Shown one piece after another: positions 7,838 through 15,243 of a stretch of 64,000 nucleotides of DNA. The notes under the pieces were generated by a model. It was not told the DNA's origin. It saw nothing but the letters and a program-made list of their open reading frames with translations, and did not search any database. The stretch spans positions 1 through 64,000 of the forward strand of contig NZ_FTLW01000002.1 of NCBI RefSeq assembly GCF_900155935.1, given 5' to 3'. Numbering within the stretch: position 1 is the stretch's first letter; each line of letters begins with the position of its first letter. The translations under genes and the position numbers were made by a program. This DNA is from Solilutibacter tolerans. GTDB taxonomy: Bacteria; Pseudomonadota; Gammaproteobacteria; Xanthomonadales; Xanthomonadaceae.

Positions 7838-8638
7838 TCAGGCAGGCCGCGACACGCGGCGGACGATTTTCGCCAGCAACGTCCGCGGGGTAAAGCGCAT
7901 CGCGAATACCTGCAGCTTGTTGAGTAGGCCATGCACCACCAGCCGACGACGTTGCATGCAGGCCTGCCAGGCGGCGCGACCGACCTCGTCGCCATCGGGC
8001 AGGTGATTGCCACTGAACAAGGCCGAGCGCTTGGCATTGGCACGATCTGCAAATTGCGTACGCACCGGGCCCGGACAATAAGCCGTCACCCCCACACCAC
8101 GGGACGCGAGTTCTTCGGCGATGCCCTCACTCCAGCTGCGCAGATACGCCTTGCTGCCGTAGTAAGCCGCCAGATACGGGCCCGGGGGGAACGACGCGAT
8201 GGACGCGATGTTAAGAAGGTAGCCGCCCCGCTCCACCAACTGCGGCAAGAAGCGCTTGGCCAGCACGGTCGGGGCTTCGATGTTGAGCCGCAACATCGCC
8301 AATTCTTCATCCAGCGAGGTGTCGATGAACTCGCCGAACACCCCGATGCCTGCATTGTTCACCAGACAATCAATGGTGATGCCACGTGCTTGCAGCGCAT
8401 CGAACAAGGCATCTGCACCGCCCGGCAACGACAAATCCTGCGCCAGGGCAGTGATTTGCACGCCATAACGGCGACGCCAATCTTCGGCAAATGCGTCGAT
8501 GTCTCCAGTCTTGCGCGCGGTAAGCACCAGATGCCAACCATCACGCGCTGCTGCTTCCGCAATGCCCTTGCCGATACCGCCCGAGGCACCGGTCACCAAC
8601 GCCGTCTTGCGGCGCGATGCGAGTTCAGTCGTCATCAT
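7838..8638 (-). CDS. short-chain dehydrogenase/reductase (SDR)
   Basis: A 266-residue classical SDR: the NAD(P)-binding TGASGGIGKGIA near residue 16, NNAGIG at about 91, catalytic Ser in NIASIASF, and YGSKAYL with the Tyr and Lys of the active site. The C-terminal 30 residues are basic and hydrophobic, as in the DltE/YqjQ-like SDRs. AAGGA lies just before the paired ATGs at 8638/8635. It lies 8 bp upstream of the antiporter gene, so the two are probably cotranscribed. The substrate is unknown; lipid or ketone reduction is usual for this group. Confidence 0.9.
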   Translation of the reverse strand: MMTTELASRRKTALVTGASGGIGKGIAEAAARDGWHLVLTARKTGDIDAFAEDWRRRYGVQITALAQDLSLPGGADALFDALQARGITIDCLVNNAGIGVFGEFIDTSLDEELAMLRLNIEAPTVLAKRFLPQLVERGGYLLNIASIASFPPGPYLAAYYGSKAYLRSWSEGIAEELASRGVGVTAYCPGPVRTQFADRANAKRSALFSGNHLPDGDEVGRAAWQACMQRRRLVVHGLLNKLQVFAMRFTPRTLLAKIVRRVSRPA

Positions 8639-8647
8639 TGATCCTTG

Positions 8648-9559
8648 TCAGAACATTTCGCCGATGCAGCAACGGAGCGAGCCGCCACCCGCTTCAATGG
8701 CATCGAGTGGCACCGAATGCACCGTGAAGCCTGCATCGTTTAATACCTTCGCACTTTGTGGACGCAAAGCCGCTTGCGCGGCCTCGCTCATCCACACTGT
8801 ATCTGGCGATAAGGCAATGCAGTTGCCAACGAACGCCGCGTGCTCGGCGTCATCGCAAACAACAGAATGCGGTGCATAGAAGGCAGCGATGGCGGAGGCG
8901 AGTTCTTCATCGGCAAACCCTTTTGGGCAGACCACCGCGGCTCGACCCGCCAACACCGCCAGGACGACATTGGTGTGGTATTCGCCAGGAGACAAATCGA
9001 GCATGAGGGTGGCGCGCAAACCGAAGGCTTCGTGCATCAGGCGTGCGCCTTCTTCATCGCAACGTTCGGACAATCCTGCATAGCCGATACCACGTGCGCG
9101 ATCGATTACCAGTGCGCCGGTGAGCTCGCATGCGTGTGGTTGCGTGGAGAGATCGACTTCATCGCGGCTAAGGGTGTCGCGGAAGAATTGGCGGATGTCG
9201 CCTCGCTCCGCCTCGCGCTGACGCACCGGGTGACGCATACGCCCGATAATGCTGCGGCCGGCCGCGGTCCCGAACACGTTGTTGGGGAAGACCGCATCGG
9301 GCGTAGCCGGGTCGCCCGCGAAGCAAATCGTCGGCACGACCCGACTGATCGCACGCTGCAGTTCGCGATGCTGCATGGAAGCGCGCGCAGCATCGAACGC
9401 AACCGGATCGGCCATGTACTGGTTATCACGCGCGGATTCGACCGCCTGCGCAAACCCATCGGGCGCCACAAGAAAGGCAGCACGCGCCGTCGCAGGGCCA
9501 AAGTCAGCAGGCAAGCTGCGCGCATGGGCGAAGAAAGCGTCGATGTCGCGGGTGAGCAT
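8648..9559 (-). CDS. CtlX-like amidino hydrolase (ADI/DDAH superfamily)
   Basis: The start at 9559 (MLTRDIDAFFAHARSLP) was chosen because the frame above it reads like non-coding sequence. The protein has the pentein-fold signature of the arginine deiminase/DDAH superfamily: TPDAVFPNNVFG (substrate-binding Asp region), GEYHTNVVL with the catalytic His, and EAGGGSLRCCIGEMF at the very C-terminus with the nucleophilic Cys. This pattern fits the citrulline-utilisation hydrolase CtlX or related proteins. It would hydrolyse a guanidino or ureido substrate in the cytoplasm. The SDR and antiporter follow 9 bp downstream on the same strand, so the three may form one operon. No other arginine or citrulline genes are near. 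Confidence 0.8.
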   Translation of the reverse strand: MLTRDIDAFFAHARSLPADFGPATARAAFLVAPDGFAQAVESARDNQYMADPVAFDAARASMQHRELQRAISRVVPTICFAGDPATPDAVFPNNVFGTAAGRSIIGRMRHPVRQREAERGDIRQFFRDTLSRDEVDLSTQPHACELTGALVIDRARGIGYAGLSERCDEEGARLMHEAFGLRATLMLDLSPGEYHTNVVLAVLAGRAAVVCPKGFADEELASAIAAFYAPHSVVCDDAEHAAFVGNCIALSPDTVWMSEAAQAALRPQSAKVLNDAGFTVHSVPLDAIEAGGGSLRCCIGEMF

Positions 9560-9640
9560 GCGTCGATTGTGCGTGATGTCATGGCGGATGTCGTGCAGGC
9601 ATCGCCCGCGATACGCCAGACCAATCACACATCCCAATAG

Positions 9641-9668
9641 CAACGGGGCAGCTTGCGCTGCCCCGTTG
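9641..9668. terminator. strong hairpin after the EF-hand gene
   Basis: Perfect 12-bp arms CAACGGGGCAGC and GCTGCCCCGTTG around TTGC, about 48 bp beyond the EF-hand gene's stop on the minus strand. There is no T tract on either side, so it may stop transcription only partly. Confidence 0.55.
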
Positions 9669-9715
9669 GCCACAACTGTCGTTATGTCTGCGCGATCAGA
9701 CGTCGCGCTTGTGTC

Positions 9716-10243
9716 TTACGAGTCGGACTTTGCCTTGGCGCGGGCCGCATTGTTGCTGGCCACCCAAGCCTTGTACTCGTCCTGGCTCAATTCACCGTCG
9801 GCATTGGCGTCCGCTTCGACGAAGATCTTGGACAGGCTGGGCATGCCCTGCGCCTCAGCCGCGCTCAGGGTGCCATTGCCGTCGCCGTCCAGATCACTCC
9901 ACTTCTTCTCGCCATTGGCCTTGGCAACCGGTGCTGCCGGGGTGGCGGGAACCGCCGGCGTGGCCTTGGTGGCATCTGCGGTCGGCGGCACGGCTGGCGT
10001 TGCCGGGGTAGCCGGCGGCGTCGCCTGCACCTGGGCCTGAGTTTTCACGTCAGCCCTGGCACCCATCTGCGCAGCGGCCTGATCATGCGCGGCATTCACT
10101 TGGGTAGCCGCATTGGCATCCACACCAGCACCGACATTCGCCTTCACCGGGCCTGCAGCCACTTGAGCCATCGCCATCGGGGCGGCCAGGGCCAGCGAAG
10201 CCGCGGCCAGGATCAAAGCTTTCTTGTTGTTGTAGTTTTTCAT
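9716..10243 (-). CDS. exported EF-hand domain protein
   Basis: The start at 10243 (MKNYNNKKALILAAASLA) is supported by GAGAGG 7 bp upstream. A signal peptide ends at AMAQ. A long Ala/Pro/Thr/Val linker rich in repeats (TPPATPATPAVPPTADATKATPAVP) leads to two calcium-binding loops near the C-terminus: DLDGDGNGTLSAAE and DANADGELSQDE, each with acidic residues at the canonical positions. It probably binds Ca2+ in the periplasm; the partner is unknown. Such EF-hand secreted proteins are common in Xanthomonadaceae. The hairpin at 9641 terminates it. Confidence 0.85.
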   Translation of the reverse strand: MKNYNNKKALILAAASLALAAPMAMAQVAAGPVKANVGAGVDANAATQVNAAHDQAAAQMGARADVKTQAQVQATPPATPATPAVPPTADATKATPAVPATPAAPVAKANGEKKWSDLDGDGNGTLSAAEAQGMPSLSKIFVEADANADGELSQDEYKAWVASNNAARAKAKSDS

Positions 10244-10693
10244 GGGGTTACCTCTCTCGTTCGTGGGGGAGCGAAACGAGCCTCGGAAGGTGCCGAGACA
10301 CGAAGCCTGTCGATGTACGCGTTGCGGAGCGTCCTCGACCAGCACGGCCAACCCTGACCGACCCGGCATGAACAAATCCGGACGGCCGATCGCAAGCAGA
10401 ACGAACGTTTAACCCGTGCCTGCAGAAAAGCCGCTAGCACTTCTTGATAAAGCCCATGAAACCGTGACCGGCACTTCCAATCCGACTGTCTGCAAGCTGA
10501 ACCTGCTCGGGTCATTCGAATTTTGTTAGGGGCGAATCGGCCTCTAACACCACCCACCCGGCGGCTCACAGCGCTTGAGATCGTTCTCAAATTGAAACGA
10601 TAGGTTCAAAATCGACCATCTACCGCCTACATCGTCCTATCAATAGTATTTACTCATTCCCCGGACCTGTCGTCCGAACGAATGGAGAGCGCA
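10244..10693. other. 450-bp regulatory region before the pirin operon
   Basis: No gene is supported here. It holds at least two inverted repeats: GTTAGGGGC/GCCTCTAAC (10525-10548, one G-U pair in RNA) and the palindrome at 10574-10589. The last 60 bp before the pirin gene are AT-richer (TATCAATAGTATTTACTC), consistent with a promoter. The upstream half is the 5' leader of the divergent EF-hand gene. Confidence 0.5.
10574..10589. promoter_or_regulatory. palindromic operator candidate TTGAGA-N4-TCTCAA
   Basis: Perfect 6-bp arms with a TCGT centre, about 105 bp before the pirin start. Its size and place fit a dimeric regulator site for the stress-type operon that follows. No regulator gene is adjacent, so the binding protein cannot be named. 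Confidence 0.4.
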
Positions 10694-11563
10694 ATGAAGA
10701 AGATCCTCGGCATCACCAGCGCGCCCGGCCGCCATTGGGTGGGCGATGGCTTCCCGGTGCACGGCATGTTTGGCTACAACGGCCCCGAAGTCGCCCAACG
10801 CAGTCCGTTCCTGCTGCTGGACTACGCCGCCCCGACCGAGTTCGGCCCCAACACCGACTATCGCCGTGGCGTTGGCCAGCATCCGCACCGCGGCTTCGAG
10901 ACCGTCACGATTGTCTACGAAGGCGAGGTCGAGCATCGCGATTCCACCGGCAAAGGCGGCGTGATCGGCCGTGGCGATGTGCAGTGGATGACAGCCGGCA
11001 GCGGCATCCTGCACGAAGAGTTCCACTCCGAGCGCTACAGCCGCGAAGGTGGGCCGTTCGAGATGGTGCAGCTGTGGGTCAACCTGCCTGCCAAGGACAA
11101 GATGGCCGCGCCCGGTTACCAGGCCATCACCGACGCGACCATCCCGCAGGTCAGCCTGCCCGATAACGCAGGCACTGTGCGGATCATCGCGGGCAATTAC
11201 GAAGGCAACGCCGGCCCCGCCAGCACCTTCAGCCCGATGAATGTTTGGGATCTGCGCTTGAAGGCCGGCAAAAACGTCAACCTGCCCCAGGTCGAAGGTT
11301 GGACCACGCTCTTGGTGGTGCTGGAAGGCACCGTGCAGATCAATGGCGACACGGTGCTGCGTCAAGCACAGATGGCGACGCTTTCGGCCGAAGGCAGCGA
11401 TGTGCGCATTGAAGCCAATAGCGACGCCAAGGTCCTGCTGCTGGCAGGCGAGCCCATTGACGAGCCTGTGATTGGTTACGGCCCGTTTGTGATGAACACC
11501 CAGGCCGAGATCGCCGAAGCCATTCGCGATTTCAATGCTGGAAAGTTTGGCCAGATGCACTAA
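10694..11563 (+). CDS. pirin family protein (cupin, quercetin dioxygenase-like)
   Basis: The start at 10694 (MKKILGITSAPGRHWVG) has GGAGAG four bases upstream. The protein is a bicupin of 289 residues with the pirin metal site HPHRGFETVTIVYEGEVEHRD (two His and Glu in the first cupin) and QWMTAGSGILHEEF. The C-terminal cupin is intact (VVLEGTVQINGDTVL, LLAGEPIDEPVIGYGPFVMN). Bacterial pirins bind iron or other metals; some oxidise quercetin, others act as redox regulators. It is the first gene of a same-strand group with FMN reductase, hemerythrin, OsmC and YcaC-like genes, though a strong hairpin follows it. A second pirin lies at 19161. Confidence 0.92.
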   Translation: MKKILGITSAPGRHWVGDGFPVHGMFGYNGPEVAQRSPFLLLDYAAPTEFGPNTDYRRGVGQHPHRGFETVTIVYEGEVEHRDSTGKGGVIGRGDVQWMTAGSGILHEEFHSERYSREGGPFEMVQLWVNLPAKDKMAAPGYQAITDATIPQVSLPDNAGTVRIIAGNYEGNAGPASTFSPMNVWDLRLKAGKNVNLPQVEGWTTLLVVLEGTVQINGDTVLRQAQMATLSAEGSDVRIEANSDAKVLLLAGEPIDEPVIGYGPFVMNTQAEIAEAIRDFNAGKFGQMH

Positions 11564-11571
11564 GCAAGCCC

Positions 11572-11603
11572 ACCATCGCGACATTTTTTGATGTCGCGAT
11601 GGT
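11572..11603 (+). terminator. 13-bp hairpin between pirin and reductase genes
   Basis: ACCATCGCGACAT (11572-11584) pairs perfectly with ATGTCGCGATGGT (11591-11603) around a TTTTTG loop, followed by CCACTTTTCAT. It begins 9 bp after the pirin stop. It may terminate or attenuate, so pirin could be expressed more strongly than the next four genes. Confidence 0.6.
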
Positions 11604-11639
11604 CCACTTTTCATCTTTCACTGACCCGAGATAACCCCA

Positions 11640-12239
11640 ATGACAAAGCCTCTGAAGATTGCCCTCATCCTCGGCAGCACGCGCGACGCGCGTTTCGCCC
11701 CAATCCCCGCCGAATGGATGCTAGAGCAAGCCGCATCGCGTGATGACATCGACCTTGAACTGGTCGATCTAAAGGATTTCGATCTGCCCTTGTTCAACGA
11801 AAAAGCATCCAATGCATGGATGCCCAGCGGAGACCCACGCGCCGTTGCATGGCAAAAGCGCATCGGTGAATTCGATGGCTATATCGTCGTCACTGCCGAG
11901 TACAACCACTCGATCACGGGTGCGCTCAAGAACGCTTTCGATCAAGCCTATGTCGAATGGGCACACAAGCCGATCGGCTTTCTCGCCTATGGCGGCGTGG
12001 GCGGCGCGCGTGCAGTCGAGCATGCACGGATGATCGCGGTCGAGCTACAGATGGTGCCGGTACACGCGGGCGTGCATATCGGCGGCAGCGATTATGTCTC
12101 CGTGGTGCATCAGCGTCAGCCGATGTCCACCATCCACGACCACATCGCCCCCTCTGCACAAACCATGCTCAACGAGATTGTTTGGTGGGGCAATGCCACG
12201 CGCAATGCACGCGAAGCGGATGCACGGGCGACGCAATGA
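11640..12239 (+). CDS. NADPH-dependent FMN reductase-like oxidoreductase
   Basis: A 199-residue flavodoxin-like protein. The phosphate-binding loop is LILGSTRDARFAPIPAEW (about residues 9-26) and the isoalloxazine-contacting motif is VVTAEYNHSITGALKNAFD (EYNHS at 87-91), as in the NADPH-dependent FMN reductase/ArsH-like family. It would reduce FMN, quinones or azo/nitro compounds with NAD(P)H in the cytoplasm. The stop overlaps the next gene's start by 4 bp (ATGA), so the two are translationally coupled. Its company points to a role in electrophile or oxidant stress. Confidence 0.9.
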   Translation: MTKPLKIALILGSTRDARFAPIPAEWMLEQAASRDDIDLELVDLKDFDLPLFNEKASNAWMPSGDPRAVAWQKRIGEFDGYIVVTAEYNHSITGALKNAFDQAYVEWAHKPIGFLAYGGVGGARAVEHARMIAVELQMVPVHAGVHIGGSDYVSVVHQRQPMSTIHDHIAPSAQTMLNEIVWWGNATRNAREADARATQ

Positions 12240-12835
12240 CGTATAGCCGCGTCAGCAATACCCAGGCGCGGGAGGAAAGGCTGACGCCTGACCTCCTTGC
12301 GTTGCATGCCCTCAGACCGCGTGGCACATGGGACAGCCTGCCCAGTGGCGGGTTGGCACACACCTGGCTTGCAATGCATGACAGCCTTCGCCATGGGCAG
12401 GCCATGTTGGAGCGACTCGCCACGCATTGGCAGTTGAAGTTGATCGATGCGGCAAGGTTTCGTGAGCAGGCCTTGCCCTTGCTGCAGCAGCATCTTGGCC
12501 ATCTGCACGGCCACCACCGACTGGAAGACACGCATTACTTCCCACAATTTCGTGTGATGGAGCCGCGCATCGGCAGTGGCATTGACCTGCTCGAGAACGA
12601 TCACGAATCGCTGCATCGCGCCATCGATGTGTTGGAGGAATTAACACGACGTCTGGCATCGTTAGGGCTGGATGATCCCGAAACAAGCGCATTGATACAA
12701 AAACTCGCCGGGGCACTTCATCGCTTCGGCCCCGAGATGCGTCAACACTTGCTGGATGAAGAAGACTTGGTCATCCCCTTGCTTGCCATTGCCGATAACC
12801 ACAATACCCCGCCTGACAACAAGGAGTCCGCATGA
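12236..12835 (+). CDS. hemerythrin-domain protein
   Basis: The frame is open upstream to 11957, but the start at 12236 overlaps the previous stop by 4 bp and gives a sensible protein of 199 residues. It is a four-helix HHE-type protein: helix 1 with AHTWLAMHDSLRHG (H49, H53), helix 2 with HGHHRLEDTHYFP (H93, H94, E97), helix 3 with ENDHESLHRAID (H123, H127) and helix 4 with MRQHLLDEEDLVIP (H171, E175). This set suits a di-iron centre that senses or scavenges O2, NO or peroxide. It is coupled on both sides by ATGA overlaps. Confidence 0.88.
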   Translation: MTYSRVSNTQAREERLTPDLLALHALRPRGTWDSLPSGGLAHTWLAMHDSLRHGQAMLERLATHWQLKLIDAARFREQALPLLQQHLGHLHGHHRLEDTHYFPQFRVMEPRIGSGIDLLENDHESLHRAIDVLEELTRRLASLGLDDPETSALIQKLAGALHRFGPEMRQHLLDEEDLVIPLLAIADNHNTPPDNKESA

Positions 12836-13233
12836 AAACGGTTGCCCATGCCCGCATCACATCGACTGACACGCACTACGTGCATGACATTCATGCCGGT
12901 CGGTACGACCTGAAAACCGATGAACCCGTGGCACTGGGCGGTCAGGGACAGGGCCCCGCACCGTTCGACCTCTACCTCGCCTCACTCTCCGCATGCACGG
13001 CGATCACCTTGCGCATGTATGCAGAACGCAAAGGCTGGGACTTGGGTGAATTCCGCGCGGAACTGAAAGCCGAAATGGACGATGACGGTCATCTGCACGT
13101 CAATCGCATCCTGCATGCCAGTGGCCCGCTGGACGAAGCGCAATGGCAACGATTACTCGAAGTCGTGGCCAACACACCTGTAACCAAAGTGATGCGCGAA
13201 GGCGCCGCCATCACGAGCGAACGCGGCAACTAA
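12832..13233 (+). CDS. OsmC/Ohr-family protein
   Basis: A 133-residue protein of the OsmC fold, starting 4 bp inside the hemerythrin gene. The first redox cysteine is in LASLSACTAITLRMYAERKG; the second position typical of Ohr/OsmC, near VxxxCPV, is replaced: the C-terminal half reads LEVVANTPVTKVMREG with Thr where cysteine is expected. That makes it a YhfA-like single-cysteine OsmC protein rather than a classic organic-peroxide reductase. The context, next to FMN reductase, hemerythrin and YcaC-like genes, still suggests a stress or redox role. Confidence 0.88.
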   Translation: MKTVAHARITSTDTHYVHDIHAGRYDLKTDEPVALGGQGQGPAPFDLYLASLSACTAITLRMYAERKGWDLGEFRAELKAEMDDDGHLHVNRILHASGPLDEAQWQRLLEVVANTPVTKVMREGAAITSERGN

Positions 13234-13261
13234 ATCTTTGACAGACAGCAAGGAGAACGAC

Positions 13262-13876
13262 ATGTCCGGCCCCACCCCGATTCGTGACCCGCAGACCGAT
13301 CACCTGATCACCCCGCAGAACGCGGTGATCACTTTCATCGATTACCAACCCGAACAATATGCGGGCGTCCACTCCATCGATACCAAGACACTGCTGGCCG
13401 GTGTCATCACGCTAGGCGAGATCGCCACGTCCTACGGCCTGCCTGTCGTGCTGTCCACCGTGGGCGTCGGCACGCGCGGCATGAAAGGCACCAACGAAGA
13501 ATTGAAAGCCGCCCTGCCCGGCGTGCCAGAGATCGACCGCACCACGCTCAATTCCTGGGAAGACCCGGAATTCCGCGCCGCCGTTGAAGCCACTGGCCGA
13601 CGCAAATTGATCGTCGCCGGCTTGTGGACCGAGATTTGCGTGGCCTTCCCCGTGCTGGATGCTTTGAAGGAAGGCTATGACGTGTACTTCGTCGCCGATG
13701 CGATTGGCGGCCTTAGTACGGCCACCCACGAAGCCGCGATGCAACGCATGATCCAGGCAGGCGCCAAACCCATTTCGGTGATTGGTCTGGCTGGCGAATT
13801 ACAACGCGACTGGGGCCGGGAAGGCGCCGACAAATTGCGGGCCGCGCTCGGTGGCTACTTCGGCCGCATGCGCTGA
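13262..13876 (+). CDS. YcaC-like isochorismatase-family hydrolase
   Basis: The start at 13262 (MSGPTPIRDPQTDH) has AAGGAG 7 bp upstream, better than the in-frame alternative at 13238. The 204-residue protein has the cysteine-hydrolase features: VITFIDYQPEQYAGV with the catalytic Asp (D27), TTLNSWEDPEFRAAVEATGR, VAGLWTEICVAFPVLDAL with the nucleophilic Cys (C126), and the YcaC-type end ATHEAAMQRMIQAGAKP and GLAGELQRDW. YcaC homologues are ring-forming hydrolases of unknown natural substrate. It is the last gene of the operon, followed by a terminator. Confidence 0.9.
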   Translation: MSGPTPIRDPQTDHLITPQNAVITFIDYQPEQYAGVHSIDTKTLLAGVITLGEIATSYGLPVVLSTVGVGTRGMKGTNEELKAALPGVPEIDRTTLNSWEDPEFRAAVEATGRRKLIVAGLWTEICVAFPVLDALKEGYDVYFVADAIGGLSTATHEAAMQRMIQAGAKPISVIGLAGELQRDWGREGADKLRAALGGYFGRMR

Positions 13877-13907
13877 GTTTTCTCAGCGTTGAATATTGAT
13901 GTGAGAC

Positions 13908-13930
13908 TGGCCCAGCTCAACGCTGGGCCA
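13908..13930 (+). terminator. terminator of the pirin-to-YcaC operon
   Basis: TGGCCCAGC (13908-13916) and GCTGGGCCA (13922-13930) around TCAAC, followed by TTTCCTTT. It covers the stop codon of the convergent metallo-hydrolase gene. A smaller repeat, CGCTGA/TCAGCG, lies at 13871-13888 on the YcaC-like gene's stop. Confidence 0.65.
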
Positions 13931-15047
13931 TTTCCTTTGCGGAGCCCACGCCGCGCCACCAGTACTCACCCGCGTGCGGGTTGTTGATATCGATGCGTTC
14001 GCCGATAACCGGAGTGGTGATGTTGATGCCACGCTCGCCACCTAGCCGGGTGATTTGCTCGAACGGGTCATACCACGCATGCATGGCGAGATCGAAAGTG
14101 CCGTTATGGATAGGCAGCAGCCACTTCCCACCCAAGTCGATATGTGCCTGCAAGGTTTGTGCCGGCATCATGTGTACGTACGGCCATTGCGTGTTGTAGG
14201 CGCCGGTTTCCATTAGCGTGAGATCAAACGGTCCAAAGCGCTCGCCGATCTCCGCAAACCGTTTGAAGTAGCCACTGTCACCACTGAAGTACACCCGCTT
14301 TTCGCCATCGATGATCACCCAGGATCCCCATAGCGTGCGGTTGCTATCTCGCAGGCCGCGCCCGGAAAAATGCTGCGTGGGCGTCAACACGAATTTCATC
14401 CCGTCGATGCTGAAGCCGTTCCACCAATCGAATTGCTTCACTTTCTCCGGCGGCACGCCCCAGTCTGCAATGCGATCGCCCACACCGAGCGGTGCCAGGA
14501 AGAAATCGGTCTTCGCAGCCAATGCCTTGACCGCAGCGCTATCGAGATGATCGTAATGATCGTGCGAGAACAGCACCGCACGTATCGGCGGCAACTCTTC
14601 CAGCGAAATCGGCGGCGCGTGGAAGCGCTTGGGCCCTGCGAACTGCACAGGTGATGCACGCTCGGAGAACACCGGATCGGTGATGAACCACTTGCCGCGC
14701 AGCTTCATCAAGATGATGGAATGCCCCAACCTGTACAAACTGCGGTCCGGCGCTGCATCCAGCTCTGCACGCGTCAACTTGCGTACTGGAATCGGGCCAT
14801 CGGGCACGGTGTTGGCGGGTTTGTTGAAGAAAAAATCCCACATCACTTTCGCGCCCGGCTCGGGGGAATCGGCTGGCTTGGGAGTGATGTTATGGAACTG
14901 TCCATCTGAAAATTGTGGCGACGCGCTGTAGTCGCCAATCTGCGCACGCAATGCAATGGAAGCACTCAAGGCAATTAATCCAAGAACAAGAAGCCGCCGC
15001 AGCCAACGACGCCGGAGCAGCGGCTTGGGGGAAGAAGGTTCGGGCAT
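13917..15047 (-). CDS. MBL-fold metallo-hydrolase, NAPE-PLD-like, membrane-anchored
   Basis: The start at 15047 (MPEPSSPKPLLRRRWLRRLL) gives a basic N-terminus and one transmembrane or signal segment (LLVLGLIALSASIALRAQ). The body is the metallo-beta-lactamase fold with FSHDHYDHLDSAAV (HxHxDH), later TLMETGAYN and LLPIHNGTFDLA, the last His-containing motif. LRGKWFITDPVFSERASPVQFAGPKRFHAPPI is typical of the UlaG/NAPE-phospholipase D-like group. It may act on phospholipid-type substrates at the inner membrane, but this is by family only. It is a single gene, convergent with the operon to its left. Confidence 0.85.
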   Translation of the reverse strand: MPEPSSPKPLLRRRWLRRLLVLGLIALSASIALRAQIGDYSASPQFSDGQFHNITPKPADSPEPGAKVMWDFFFNKPANTVPDGPIPVRKLTRAELDAAPDRSLYRLGHSIILMKLRGKWFITDPVFSERASPVQFAGPKRFHAPPISLEELPPIRAVLFSHDHYDHLDSAAVKALAAKTDFFLAPLGVGDRIADWGVPPEKVKQFDWWNGFSIDGMKFVLTPTQHFSGRGLRDSNRTLWGSWVIIDGEKRVYFSGDSGYFKRFAEIGERFGPFDLTLMETGAYNTQWPYVHMMPAQTLQAHIDLGGKWLLPIHNGTFDLAMHAWYDPFEQITRLGGERGINITTPVIGERIDINNPHAGEYWWRGVGSAKEMAQR

Positions 15048-15243
15048 GTGTCGGATGTCCGTCGGAGTGAGAGTGAATTGGGGATAAAAAGGTCCGATAC
15101 AAGGCCTTTCCGCACCCACCCGAATTGATGTTGCTTCATTTTGGTTGTCTTTGGCACATTTCCTGCCCTAGTGGACGCAAGGCCCACACACATCGACAAT
15201 CCCGTAACCCGCGATCGGGCAGGTAAAACCCGGGACCACGACC

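Noticed and set aside
11957-12235. N-terminal extension of the hemerythrin protein
   Set aside because: Overlaps the FMN reductase gene entirely; the ATGA-coupled start at 12236 fits better.
12832-13233. Classic organic-hydroperoxide reductase (Ohr)
   Set aside because: Only the first of the two redox cysteines is visible.
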